DNA of 35,318 bases from Deltaproteobacteria bacterium (GTDB taxonomy: Bacteria; UBA10199; SPLOWO2-01-44-7). The notes beneath the pieces are model-generated. The model saw only the letters and a program-made list of their open reading frames with translations. It did no database searches and was not told the DNA's origin. The DNA is taken from assembly GCA_016213065.1 (NCBI GenBank), contig JACRBV010000050.1, positions 1 to 35,318 of the forward strand, read 5' to 3'. A program made the position numbers and the translations under genes. This document shows, in pieces, positions 1 to 8,944 of this stretch (positions are counted from its first letter, which is position 1; each line of letters begins with the position of its first letter).

Positions 1-161
1 AGTCATTTCGTAAAAGCGCCGTTTTGACCGTAGCCGTATGACGAGTGAAATTTTGACAGATTCCTGAATTTAGAAGATGACGAAGGAAATCTTCTAAATT
101 CATTCTCGGAATCTGCCAAAATTTCGGGAGGACTAGGCGAAGGGAAGGCGCAGAAATGACT
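1..161. repeat. Long nested palindrome upstream of valS
   Basis: A perfect 14-bp inverted repeat (65-78 with 89-102, 10-nt loop) sits inside outer arms 50-64 and 108-122 that differ at one base, which would be a G-U pair in RNA. Further out, 1-9 (AGTCATTTC) is complementary to 153-161 (GAAATGACT) and GCGCC 16-20 to GGCGC 147-151. The whole stretch could fold into one branched hairpin. No T-run follows the stem, and no T-box consensus is visible although the next gene is an aminoacyl-tRNA synthetase. It may be a mobile palindromic element cut by the window edge. No convincing protein is encoded here. Confidence 0.6.
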
Positions 162-237
162 ACCCCACTCTGCCAAAACAAACGCATATATGGCGAAGAT
201 TGACAGTGAGGGGGGTGTTCGTTTAGATTCTTTCGCC

Positions 238-2924
238 ATGTCACAGGAACTTGCGAAAGCTTATGAGCCGAAAGAAGTCGAAAAGAAATGGTATGACTTC
301 TGGCTCAAGAATAATTTTTTTCATGCTGAAACTTCTTCGAAAAAACCGCCTTACTGCATTGTTATTCCCCCGCCCAACGTTACGGGCGCCCTTCACATGG
401 GGCATGCCCTCAATCATACGCTTCAGGATATTTTGATCCGGTGGAAAAGGATGTCGGGTTTTGAAACACTTTGGCTACCCGGAACCGATCACGCCGGCAT
501 TGCCACTCAAAATGTGGTGGAGCGGGAAATCCTCGCCAAAGAGGGGAAAACAAGACACGACTTGGGGCGCGAGGCGTTGATTCAGAAAATTTGGGGATGG
601 AAAGAGCAATACGGCGACCGGATTTTAAAACAACTTCATGCGCTCGGTTCGAGTTGTGATTGGGAGCGTGCCCGCTTTACTCTGGATGAAGGGCTTTCGC
701 GGGCGGTGCGTGAATGTTTTGTTCAGTTGTACAATAAAAAATTGATCTATCGCGGACATTATATTGTGAACTGGTGTTCGCGTTGCCATACGGCACTTGC
801 CGATGATGAAGTGGAACATGAAGAACACAAAGGAAATCTTTGGTACATAAGATATCACATGAAAGAAGTCAGAGGTCAGGAGTCAGAAGTCAGAGGTCAG
901 AGGTCAGAGGTCAGAGAAAACTATCTTGTCGTCGCAACCACGCGTCCTGAAACGATGCTGGGAGATTCTGCTGTGGCGGTGAATCCTAAAGACAAGCGTT
1001 ATAAAAAATGGATTGGAAAGATATTGGTGTTGCCGGAAACAGGGCGTGAAATTCCGGTCATCGCCGATAATTTTGTCGATTCGAAATTCGGAACCGGCTG
1101 TGTGAAGGTGACGCCGGCGCATGATCCAAACGATTTTCAGATGGGGCTTCGTCACAATCTTCCGCAAATCAATATCATGAACGAAGATGCGACGATGAAT
1201 AACAATGTGCCGGCGAAATATCGCGGACTCAAACGCGAAATTTGCCGCAAACAGTTGGCCCATTCTCTGGAACAGCAGGGGCTCCTCACAAAAACTGAGG
1301 AACATTTGCATGCAGTCGGGCATTGTTATCGTTGCAACACCGTTGTTGAACCGTGGCTCTCGGAACAATGGTTTGTGAAAATGAAACCGCTGGCCAAAAA
1401 AGCAATTACTGTGACTAAAAATAAAAAAGTTTCATTTTTTCCGAAACGCTGGGAGAAATTTTATCTCTCATGGCTTCACGATGTGCGCGACTGGTGCATC
1501 TCGCGACAAATCTGGTGGGGACACAGGATTCCGGTTTGGTATTGCGCAAAGAAATGTCCGCCGATTGTTGCGATTAAAACGCCAACGAAATGTCCCAAGT
1601 GCGGTAGTTCCTCATTGGAACAAGACAAAGATGTTTTGGATACGTGGTTTAGTTCAGCCCTCTGGCCTTTTTCCACACTTGGTTGGCCCAAAAAAACCAA
1701 AGAGCTTGAAAAATTTTATCCCACGAATGTTTTAATCACCGACCGTGGTATTATTTTTTTCTGGGTGGCGAGAATGGTGATGATGGGACTTGAGTTCATG
1801 AAGAAGGAACCCTTTCATCATGTCTATATTAATGGAACCGTTTTGGATGAAAATGGACAAAAGATGTCAAAGAGCCGACCGGAAACCTGCGTCGATCCGC
1901 TCAATGCCATTGAAAAATACGGTGCCGATGCGCTTCGTTATTCACTGATGTTGCTGGCGACGGAAGGTCAGGACCTCAGGTTATCTGAATCGAAATTTGA
2001 AACAGGAAAACATTTTTGTAACAAACTTTGGAACGCCACCCGTTTTGCGTTGATGAATCTGCAGAATTACAAAGGCCAGAAACCCAATGTAAAAGAGCTT
2101 TCACTGGCCGATCGCTGGATTTTGAACCGTCTCGATAAAACGATCCGGAAGATCAATAAAGAATTGGAAGGTTATCATTACTGTGATGCGGCACAAACTC
2201 TGTACCGTTTTGTCTGGAACGAATTTTGCGACTGGTATTTGGAGATGATTAAATCAAATATTTCCAATTCACCCACAACGCAAGCTACGCTGGCAGGCAC
2301 TCTGGAAACTATTTTGCGGCTGGCTCATCCCTTTCTGCCTTTTATCACGGAAGAGTTGTGGCAACATATAAAGAAGTCAGAGGTCAGAAGTCAGAAATAT
2401 CCATTGTTGTTGCTGAGTATCCCAAGGCTTCCAAAAAAATTCCGTATGCCAAAGAGGCAAAAGAGGTTGAATTATTACAACAGGTCATTGGGGCAATTCG
2501 CAATTTGCGCGGAGAACACAATGTGAATCCGAAGCAAAAGATGGAGGCCTTTATTAAAGTCGCATCAAAAAAAATACAGGATATATTGATGACGAATCAA
2601 AACACCATCAAAGAATTGGCTCAGATTTCCGAATTGAAATTCGTCAGCGCTCGTGAAGTGCCCGAGAAGACGGCTGTAGCTGTTGCGGGGGATGTTGAAA
2701 TTTATGTTCCGTTCCAACAGCTTTTTGATATCCATGCGGAACGTTCACGCATTCAAAAAGAAATAGGAAAAACAGAGCAGGATATTGTTTCTTTCCAACG
2801 AAAACTGGCGAATGAAAATTTTGTGGCCCGCGCTCCAAAAGAAGTGGTGGCAAAAGAACAATTACGTTTGCAAGAATATCAGGAAAAATTGGGTAAATTA
2901 AAAAATGCACTGGGTCAGTTATAG
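238..2924 (+). CDS. valS: Valyl-tRNA synthetase, frame disrupted near the 3' end
   Basis: Charges tRNA-Val in the cytoplasm. The class I motifs are clear: HMGH in PNVTGALHMGH, KMSKS in NGQKMSKSRP, the CP1 editing-domain start TTRPETMLGD, Zn-type CxxC pairs, and a C-terminal coiled-coil arm (about 2735-2915). The first reading frame stops at 2524-2526, shortly after the conserved HPFLPFITEELWQ. The rest of the anticodon-binding domain (IGAIRNLRGEHN) and the coiled coil continue one base back, open from about 2358 to 2924. Together they give about 895 residues, normal for the family. The frame change coincides with a 7-bp repeat array (2372-2398); a similar array (864-916) is kept in frame as about 18 extra residues. 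ATG 238 matches the usual N-terminus; ATG 190 would add 16 residues, and neither has a well-placed Shine-Dalgarno. An 8-bp inverted repeat pairs the two ATG regions (190-197 with 232-239). The gene may be a sequencing artefact, a phase-variable gene, or one rescued by -1 slippage. Confidence 0.9.
864..916. repeat. Heptamer tandem repeat inside valS, array 1
   Basis: Seven consecutive 7-bp units of consensus AGARGTC (AGAAGTC, AGAGGTC, AGGAGTC, AGAAGTC, then AGAGGTC three times) plus a 4-nt partial unit. They encode a Ser/Glu/Val/Arg/Gly/Gln-rich stretch at about residues 209-227, just before the editing-domain motif TTRPETMLGD. The reading frame is maintained across the array. Confidence 0.92.
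2372..2398. repeat. Heptamer tandem repeat inside valS, array 2 (at the frame break)
   Basis: Three units (AGAAGTC, AGAGGTC, AGAAGTC) and a partial unit, of the same family as the array at 864-916. The upstream frame is correct up to the array and the frame one base back is correct after it. Gain of one 7-bp unit or loss of two would join the two frames. Confidence 0.9.
2433..2439 (+). other. Phased A AAA AAA slippery heptamer in valS
   Basis: Seven A residues are phased as CCA AAA AAA in the upstream valS frame, which is the X XXY YYZ arrangement for -1 slippage. A -1 slip moves the ribosome into the frame that encodes the C-terminal part. The site lies between the frame-disrupting repeat and the premature stop at 2524. 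Whether slippage happens is not shown. Confidence 0.45.
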
Positions 2925-3055
2925 TTAGCTCAAAACAAAATGTCTGGTTTCTTCTTGTCATTCCCGCGAAGACGGGAATCTAGACGTCATCCCGACGAAA
3001 ATCGGGAACCAGAAATGAAAGACTGGATCCCTGCCTTCGCAGGGATGACAACAAA
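2920..3055. mobile_element. Palindromic miniature element, type A copy 1, between valS and nadC
   Basis: The left end (from TATAG at 2920, with CTCAAAACAAAATGTCTGG) matches the left end of the element at 14146. Inside are the arms GTCATTCCCGC...GCGGG-type and GGATCCCTGCCTTCGCAGGGATGACAA found in many proteobacterial intergenic repeats. The right terminal repeat is not recognisable, so this copy seems decayed and its right boundary is approximate. Its left end contributes the TAG stop codon of valS (2922-2924). Confidence 0.7.
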
Positions 3056-3090
3056 TGCATTTTCCGGTATTTCCATAGACGGAGGCAAAA

Positions 3091-3921
3091 TTGGAACTAA
3101 GCACCTTAATCGACAAAGCGATTGAAGAAGATTTGGGAGAAGGGGATATCACTACGGATACCCTTGTGGACCCTAAGTTGCCGGCGCTTGCGGTTCTGTC
3201 CTCCAAGCAAACGTGCGTGCTTGCCGGTCTTGATATTGCCCACAAAGTTTTTACTCGCATCGATCCTCAATGCAAATGGGATCCACAAACAAAAGATGGA
3301 GAATGGGTTGAAGCGGGAGAAACGATTGTCAAAATTCGGGGAAAAGCGGCTTCTCTTTTGAAAGCGGAGAGGGTGGCCCTCAATTTTCTGCAACATCTTT
3401 GTGGGATTGCGACACAGACTCGCAAATTTGTTGATGCGGTAAGTAACACAAAAGTGAAAATTCTCGATACGCGCAAAACCCTTCCGGGTTGGCGCGCGCT
3501 GGAAAAATATGCGGTCCGTATGGGCGGCGGGAACAATCACCGGTTGGGACTCTTCGATCGTTATCTCATCAAAAATAATCACATCGATATTGCAGGCGGT
3601 ATTTCAAAGGCGGTTGAAAAAGTTTTGAGCCACAAAAAATCCAGCATACTGGTGGAGGTAGAAGTGCGCAATCTTGAGGAACTGAAAATAGCCCTGAAAT
3701 ACCCCGTGGATATTATTTTGTTGGATAATTTTGACACCAAACTTGCGAAAGAAGCGGTCCAGATTGGCAAAGGGAAAGTAAAGTTTGAAGCCTCGGGCGG
3801 AATCAATCTTTTCAACGTCGCCGAATACGCCGCAACTGGTGTTGATTTCATCTCTGTTGGAGCGTTAACCCACTCCGCTCCCGCGGCCGATTTGCATCTT
3901 GTGATTACTGGAACCGTTTGA
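3091..3921 (+). CDS. nadC: Nicotinate-nucleotide pyrophosphorylase (carboxylating)
   Basis: Converts quinolinate and PRPP to nicotinate mononucleotide in de novo NAD synthesis. The 276-residue protein has the family's N-terminal EEDLGEGDITTD, the LNFLQHLCGIAT helix, DTRKTLPGWRALEKYAVRMG and GGGNNHRLGLFD (substrate-binding Arg/His), KNNHI, LDNF and the C-terminal EASGGI...VDFISVGALTHS barrel end. The start is TTG at 3091, supported by GGAGG at 3081-3085 with a 5-nt spacer and by the expected N-terminus. It follows a palindromic element and ends inside the 3' end of pckA on the other strand (17-bp overlap), so the two transcripts converge. Confidence 0.95.
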   Translation: MELSTLIDKAIEEDLGEGDITTDTLVDPKLPALAVLSSKQTCVLAGLDIAHKVFTRIDPQCKWDPQTKDGEWVEAGETIVKIRGKAASLLKAERVALNFLQHLCGIATQTRKFVDAVSNTKVKILDTRKTLPGWRALEKYAVRMGGGNNHRLGLFDRYLIKNNHIDIAGGISKAVEKVLSHKKSSILVEVEVRNLEELKIALKYPVDIILLDNFDTKLAKEAVQIGKGKVKFEASGGINLFNVAEYAATGVDFISVGALTHSAPAADLHLVITGTV

Positions 3922-5413
3922 AATTTTTTGTGAACAGGTCAGCAAGTTTTGTGGCCTGCACGGCGTAGGCCTGTTTATCTTTCCACGCATTGGAGGGGTT
4001 GAGAATATTGCCGGGAACGTTGGGACATTCTGACGGAATACTCAGATGAAATTGTGGCACCGGTGTGAAATTTGTTTTTGAGAGAGACCCATTTAAGCAG
4101 GCATTGATGATTGCGCGTGTGTGAGGAAGGCTGATTCTTTCTCCCACACCAACCGGTCCGCCAATCCAGCCTGTGTTGATGAGATAAACCGGAACTTGAT
4201 GTTTCTTTAATTTTTTTCCAAACATTTCAGCATAAAAAGTTGCGGGCCTCGGCAAAAATGGGGCTCCAAAGCAACTGCTGAAAGTTGCCTGCGGGTCTTT
4301 CACGCCAGCTTCCGTGCCGGCGAGCTTTGCGGTGTAGCCGGAAAGGAAATGATACATCGCTTCTTCGGGTGCCAGCCGGGAAACGGGTGGCAATACACCA
4401 AAGGCGTCGGCCGTTAAAAAGAAAATGACATTGGGATGGCCGCCCACGCTGGGGATTTTTGCGTTGTCGATGTAATCAAGCGGATACGCGGCACGGGTAT
4501 TTTCGGTGATGCCGGCATCGGTGTAATCAATTTTCTTTGTCGCCGGATTGAGAACCACGTTCTCTACGACGGTTCCTTTTTTGATGGCTCCCCAAATCTG
4601 CGGCTCATATTTATGCGAAAGATTAATGCACTTGGCGTAACAGCCCCCTTCCAGATTAAAGACGCCATGATTGTTCCATGCGTGTTCATCATCGCCAATC
4701 AAACGGCGGTGCGGGTCCGCGGAAAGCGTTGTCTTTCCTGTGCCGGAGAGGCCGAAGAAAAGGGCGACATCTTCTTTTTCTCCGACATTAGCGGAACAGT
4801 GCATCGTCAAAATTTCTTTTTCGGGCAATAAATAATTCAGGGTTGTGAAGATTGATTTTTTAATTTCACCGGCGTATTGCGTTCCGCCAATTAAAATAAT
4901 GTTCTTTTCAAAGTTAAGGATGACGAAAGTTTCGGAGTTGGTGCCGTCTGTTTTTGGATCGGCCAGAAAGAGGGGCGCGGCAATAATCGTCATGTTGGGC
5001 TCGCCCCGAAGTTTTTCATTGGGCGCAAAACGCAAAAACAGATGATTGGCAAAAAGAGCGTGCCACGCAAGTTCCGCCACAACGCGGATGGTGAAACGTT
5101 GTTCCGGATCAGCGCAGGCATAACCTTCGTGAATAAAAACCTCTTTTTTCTGCAGATGATTCAAAACTTTTTTCAAAAGAGGATCAAATTTTTCCGGATC
5201 AAACGATAGATTGCCCGCACCCCACTCAATTTTGTCGTGGATGGCGGGACTCGGAACAAAAAAGCGGTCGTTGGGAGAACGTCCCGTTCTTTTTCCGGTG
5301 GTGACAACCAAAGCACCGTTGGAGGCAAGCGTCCCCTCTTTACGGTTTAATGCCTGTTGCAGAAGATCATCCACCGAAAGATTCACGAATTTTTTTTGAA
5401 AATTTTGTTCCAT
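3905..5413 (-). CDS. pckA: Phosphoenolpyruvate carboxykinase (ATP)
   Basis: Interconverts oxaloacetate plus ATP with PEP, CO2 and ADP, the entry to gluconeogenesis. The 502-residue protein has the N-terminal TGKRTGRSPNDRF signature, the metal/substrate region GGTQYAGEIKKS, the kinase-1a loop GLSGTGKTT (residues 221-229), kinase-2 LIGDDEHAW and the ENTRAAYPL adenine-binding region. It is slightly shorter than the usual 520-540 residues without a missing motif. It starts one base after the sdhB stop codon, so it is almost certainly translated from the sdhCAB transcript, linking succinate oxidation with use of the resulting oxaloacetate. Confidence 0.96.
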   Translation of the reverse strand: MEQNFQKKFVNLSVDDLLQQALNRKEGTLASNGALVVTTGKRTGRSPNDRFFVPSPAIHDKIEWGAGNLSFDPEKFDPLLKKVLNHLQKKEVFIHEGYACADPEQRFTIRVVAELAWHALFANHLFLRFAPNEKLRGEPNMTIIAAPLFLADPKTDGTNSETFVILNFEKNIILIGGTQYAGEIKKSIFTTLNYLLPEKEILTMHCSANVGEKEDVALFFGLSGTGKTTLSADPHRRLIGDDEHAWNNHGVFNLEGGCYAKCINLSHKYEPQIWGAIKKGTVVENVVLNPATKKIDYTDAGITENTRAAYPLDYIDNAKIPSVGGHPNVIFFLTADAFGVLPPVSRLAPEEAMYHFLSGYTAKLAGTEAGVKDPQATFSSCFGAPFLPRPATFYAEMFGKKLKKHQVPVYLINTGWIGGPVGVGERISLPHTRAIINACLNGSLSKTNFTPVPQFHLSIPSECPNVPGNILNPSNAWKDKQAYAVQATKLADLFTKNFKRFQ

Positions 5414-5414
5414 T

Positions 5415-6158
5415 TTATTTTTTGAGTGCGGCTTTGAGATATTTTCTGTTTAGCCGCGCGATGGTTTCCAGACTAATTCCTTTGGGACAGGCCTTGGCGC
5501 AGGCACCCGTGTTGGTGCAGGCGCCGAATCCTTCTTTATCCATTTGATCCACCATTTTTTGCACGCGGATTTCAGTTTCCACTTCTCCCTGCGGCAATAA
5601 ATCCAGATGGCTCACTTTGGCCGCCACAAAAAGCATGGCCGAGGCATTTTTGCAGACTGCCACGCAGGCGCCGCAACCAACGCAGGTGGCCGCCAAAAAA
5701 GCTTTGTCGGAATTTTTCTTCGATATCAGAATATTGTTGGCGTCTTGCGCGCAACCGGTGTTGGTCGAAACAAATCCACCCGCTTTGATAATGCGGTCCA
5801 AAGCAGTGCGGTCCACAGAGAGATCCTTAATCAACGGAAAAGCGCGGGCGCGAAAAGGCTCAATCACAATGCAATCACCGTCTTTGAAATGCCGCATGTA
5901 AATTTGGCAGGTGGCGGTTCCCGGCAAAGGTCCGTGGGGATTGCCGTTGACGACCATGGAGCAGGAGCCGCAAATTCCTTCTCTGCAATCGTGATCAAAA
6001 GCCACGGGGTCTTTTTCTTCCTTCACGAGTTTTTCGTTGAGCACATCGAGCATTTCCAACAAGGAAAGATCAGGCGAAATTCCTTCAAGTTTGTAGTCGA
6101 CCAACTTGCCTTTCTCTCTGGAATTTTTTTGACGCCAAATTTTTAAATTAAAATTCAC
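5415..6158 (-). CDS. sdhB: Succinate dehydrogenase / fumarate reductase iron-sulfur subunit
   Basis: Carries electrons from the flavoprotein to the membrane cytochrome b subunit. The 247-residue protein has the [2Fe-2S] ligands C58, C63, C66 and C84 (CREGICGSC), then C159/C162/C165/C169 ([11 protein letters not shown]) and C214/C220/C224 for the [4Fe-4S] and [3Fe-4S] clusters. Its start overlaps the sdhA stop (6155-6158, ATGA), indicating translational coupling, and pckA follows one base after its stop. The spacing and length resemble the Bacteroidetes/delta-type enzyme with a single cytochrome b558 anchor. Confidence 0.96.
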   Translation of the reverse strand: MNFNLKIWRQKNSREKGKLVDYKLEGISPDLSLLEMLDVLNEKLVKEEKDPVAFDHDCREGICGSCSMVVNGNPHGPLPGTATCQIYMRHFKDGDCIVIEPFRARAFPLIKDLSVDRTALDRIIKAGGFVSTNTGCAQDANNILISKKNSDKAFLAATCVGCGACVAVCKNASAMLFVAAKVSHLDLLPQGEVETEIRVQKMVDQMDKEGFGACTNTGACAKACPKGISLETIARLNRKYLKAALKK

Positions 6159-8071
6159 TTATAACTCCGCGCGCTTTGTTTCACTTTTTCAAACACCAGA
6201 GGTTCTTTATTCAAAATGGGCTCTTTGTCTGACCCCGCATATTCCCATGCCGCTACATAACTGAATTCGGCATCGTTGCGGAGGGCTTCATTGTCCGCTG
6301 TCTGATATTCTTCCCGGAAATGTCCGCCGCACGATTCCTTGCGATGCAGGGCGTCCCTGCACAGCAAATCCCCAAGTTCCAAAAAGTCGGTCAGGCGTCC
6401 TGCTTTTTCCAGTTCCATATTGATGTTGCTTGTGTCGGAGGGAATTCGGATATTTTTCGGATATTCCTGCCGGAGCACCGCAATTTTTTCCATCGCTTCT
6501 TTCAAACTCTTTTCGGTGCGCGACATGCCGCATTTCTCCCAAAGCAAATGTCCCAATTCGCGATGCACTTCATCCACTGTTTTTGGTCCCTTGCTTTGCA
6601 ACAGCGTTTCGATTTCTTTTTTCACACCGGCTTTTGCATTTTTGAAAGCGTCATTATCACCACTCACTTTTTCAAGAGAGGAAGAAGCTAGATAGTTGCT
6701 GATGGTGTAAGGGATGATGAAATAGCCATCTCCTAGCCCCTGCATCAAGGCGGAAGCGCCAAGCCGGTTTGCGCCGTGGTCTGAAAAATTGGCTTCGCCC
6801 AAAACAAAAAGTCCCGGGATGGTGCTCATCAAATTATAATCGACCCACAAACCGCCCATGGCATAGTGCGGGGCAGGGTAGATGCGCATCGGCACTTCGT
6901 TTGGATTTTCGCTGGTGATCTCGCGATACATGTCGAAGAGATTTCCGTATTTTTCGTTGATCGCTGTTTTCCCCAAACGTTTGATGGAATCGGCAAAATC
7001 CAGATAAACTGCGCGGCCGGTGGGACCCACACCGCGTCCTTCATCCGCGCGGAACTTGGCTTGGCGGGAGGAGATGTCGCGCGGAGCAAGGTTTCCGTAA
7101 CTTGGATAAATTCTTTCGAGATAGTAATCGCGTTCCTCTTCGGGAATTTGTTTCGGATTGCGTTTGTCGCCCGCTTGTTTTGGCACCCATACGCGTCCGT
7201 CATTTCGGAGTGACTCGGACATCAGCGTTAATTTTGATTGCCCTTCGCTCGCTTGCGGAATGCAGGTGGGGTGGATTTGCGTGTAGCACGGATTAGCGAA
7301 ATGAGCGCCGCGCTTGTAGGCGCGCCAGATGGCGGTGGCATTCGACATTTTTGCGTTGGTGGAAAGATAAAAAACATTCGCGTAACCGCCCGTTGCCAAA
7401 ATCACGGCGTCGCCGACATACGTTTCCAATTCGCCGTTTAGAAGATTGCGTACAACAATGCCGCGCGCTTTGCCGTTGATGACAACAAGATCCATCATTT
7501 CACGACGCGTGACGAGATCAACCGTGCCCGCCGAGACTTGTCGCATCAGCGCAGAGTAAGCGCCAAGCAATAACTGCTGGCCCGTTTGCCCGCGTGCGTA
7601 GAACGTGCGCGAAACTTGCGCGCCGCCAAAAGAGCGGTTGTCCAGCAGTCCGCCATATTCGCGCGCAAAGGGAACGCCTTGCGCGACACACTGATCAATA
7701 ATATTTCCCGAAATTTGTGCGAGGCGGTAAACATTGGCCTCGCGTGCGCGAAAATCTCCACCTTTTATTGTGTCGTAGAAAAGCCGCAAAACAGAATCGC
7801 CGTCATTCTGATAATTTTTGGCGGCGTTGATTCCTCCCTGCGCGGCAACCGAATGCGCCCTGCGCGGACTTTCATGAATGCACAGCGTGGTAACATTATA
7901 ACCGAGTTCGGCAAGAGAAGCGGAAGCAGAAGCGCCCGCCAAGCCCGTTCCAACAACAATCACACGGTACTTTCTTTTGTTGGACGGGTTCACGAGCTTC
8001 ATCTGAAATTTATGCAGATCCCATTTTTCTTCGAGAGGTCCGCCCGGAATATGTGCATTGAGTTCAACCAT
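6155..8071 (-). CDS. sdhA: Succinate dehydrogenase / fumarate reductase flavoprotein subunit
   Basis: Catalytic subunit oxidising succinate to fumarate (or the reverse). The 638-residue protein has the dinucleotide-binding [10 protein letters not shown] near residue 41, the covalent-FAD histidine H73 in [10 protein letters not shown], the substrate-site HPT and PRDISSR (catalytic Arg) motifs, and [11 protein letters not shown]. The long form with an N-terminal extension ([12 protein letters not shown]) matches enzymes partnered by a single cytochrome b558 subunit. It overlaps sdhC by 8 bp and sdhB by 4 bp. Confidence 0.96.
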   Translation of the reverse strand: MVELNAHIPGGPLEEKWDLHKFQMKLVNPSNKRKYRVIVVGTGLAGASASASLAELGYNVTTLCIHESPRRAHSVAAQGGINAAKNYQNDGDSVLRLFYDTIKGGDFRAREANVYRLAQISGNIIDQCVAQGVPFAREYGGLLDNRSFGGAQVSRTFYARGQTGQQLLLGAYSALMRQVSAGTVDLVTRREMMDLVVINGKARGIVVRNLLNGELETYVGDAVILATGGYANVFYLSTNAKMSNATAIWRAYKRGAHFANPCYTQIHPTCIPQASEGQSKLTLMSESLRNDGRVWVPKQAGDKRNPKQIPEEERDYYLERIYPSYGNLAPRDISSRQAKFRADEGRGVGPTGRAVYLDFADSIKRLGKTAINEKYGNLFDMYREITSENPNEVPMRIYPAPHYAMGGLWVDYNLMSTIPGLFVLGEANFSDHGANRLGASALMQGLGDGYFIIPYTISNYLASSSLEKVSGDNDAFKNAKAGVKKEIETLLQSKGPKTVDEVHRELGHLLWEKCGMSRTEKSLKEAMEKIAVLRQEYPKNIRIPSDTSNINMELEKAGRLTDFLELGDLLCRDALHRKESCGGHFREEYQTADNEALRNDAEFSYVAAWEYAGSDKEPILNKEPLVFEKVKQSARSYK

Positions 8072-8723
8072 TTTTAAAGAAAACGTAAAGCGGTTGTGAA
8101 ATAAAACCGGCCGTCACCACTACCGCGTAGAAAATACCAAATTTTTCAAGCACCGGACTCCATTTGTCGTCTTTGAGTCCCAGCGACTGAAACCCGGAGG
8201 CAAAACCGTGACTCAAGTGAACACCCAAAACCAGCAGGCAAAAAACATACAGGCCTACATAAGTCCGATTATGAAAAATCTCCAGCGTCAGCCGGTAAAG
8301 GTCGCGCATCTCAACGCCGTTGTAGGTAACTGTATATTCGGGCCCGAATTTGAAAGTAATAAGATGATAGATCACAAAAACGGCGAGGATACTTCCCTGA
8401 AACATCATAGTTCTGGATTGAATGGGAGTTTTTTTCTCGTGGTTCGATGCTTTTGCGTAGCCTTGGGGTCTGGCCATCCGGTTACGAATTGTAAGAATAA
8501 TTCCCATCAAAAAGTGAAGGCCAAAAATAGTTACAAGACCCGCCTCGATAATATAAATGAGATGACTGCTGATGAGATTGTGGCTGTAGGTGTTGTAGGC
8601 TTCAGGGCCTACGAAAATCAGGAAATTTCCCGCCATGTGGGTGAGGACAAAGAGAGCCAGCCCAAGGCCGGCCATGCCCGTTAATTGTTTCCGTCCAATG
8701 CTGGAAGTAAGATATCGAATCAT
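8064..8723 (-). CDS. sdhC: Succinate dehydrogenase cytochrome b558 membrane subunit
   Basis: Membrane anchor and quinone site for SdhAB. The 219-residue protein starts with [14 protein letters not shown] and has about five hydrophobic segments with His residues suitable as haem ligands ([26 protein letters not shown]). The motifs are those of the one-gene cytochrome b558 family (TIGR02046-like) found in Bacteroidetes, epsilon and delta lineages. A possible Shine-Dalgarno (AGAAGG) lies about 11 nt before the ATG. It is the first gene of sdhC-sdhA-sdhB-pckA; the promoter should lie between 8724 and about 8790. Confidence 0.93.
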   Translation of the reverse strand: MIRYLTSSIGRKQLTGMAGLGLALFVLTHMAGNFLIFVGPEAYNTYSHNLISSHLIYIIEAGLVTIFGLHFLMGIILTIRNRMARPQGYAKASNHEKKTPIQSRTMMFQGSILAVFVIYHLITFKFGPEYTVTYNGVEMRDLYRLTLEIFHNRTYVGLYVFCLLVLGVHLSHGFASGFQSLGLKDDKWSPVLEKFGIFYAVVVTAGFISQPLYVFFKNG

Positions 8724-8791
8724 TTGGACGCGGACCTTCTACTACTTGAAATAAATTTGTCCATGAGAAATTCCCAAGATGAGGTTTCAAT

Positions 8792-8944
8792 TATGAGACT
8801 GTTGAAAAATATGTATTTTTCATTGTGTCATTCTGAACACATTCGCTTCGCTCAGTGTAAACTCCGTGAAGGATCTGCTTGACAACAAAGTGGATCCTTC
8901 GCTCCGCTCAGGATGACAAAAAGTGTATTCTTTAACACTCTCTA
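8792..8944. mobile_element. Palindromic miniature element, type B, between sdhC and the kinase gene
   Basis: The core arms are GTCATTCTGA...TTCGCTTCGCTCAG and GGATCCTTCGCTCCGCTCAGGATGACA (about 8826-8925). The homology continues outward: TATGAGACTGTTGAAAAATA (8792-8811) is nearly complementary to the right end, read on the minus strand as TAGAGAGTGTTAAAGAATA (8926-8944). Both ends begin with TA. The right end supplies the TAG stop codon of the kinase gene. Confidence 0.7.

Noticed and set aside
1-237. T-box or other tRNA-sensing leader before valS
   Set aside because: No T-box consensus or terminator/antiterminator pair is visible; the structure reads as a simple nested palindrome.
3-239. 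Open frame on the minus strand over the palindrome
   Set aside because: Composition follows the inverted repeats and no ribosome site or family signature is seen.
8825-8925. CRISPR repeats
   Set aside because: The GTCATTC-type repeats are single palindromes at separate loci, without regular spacers.
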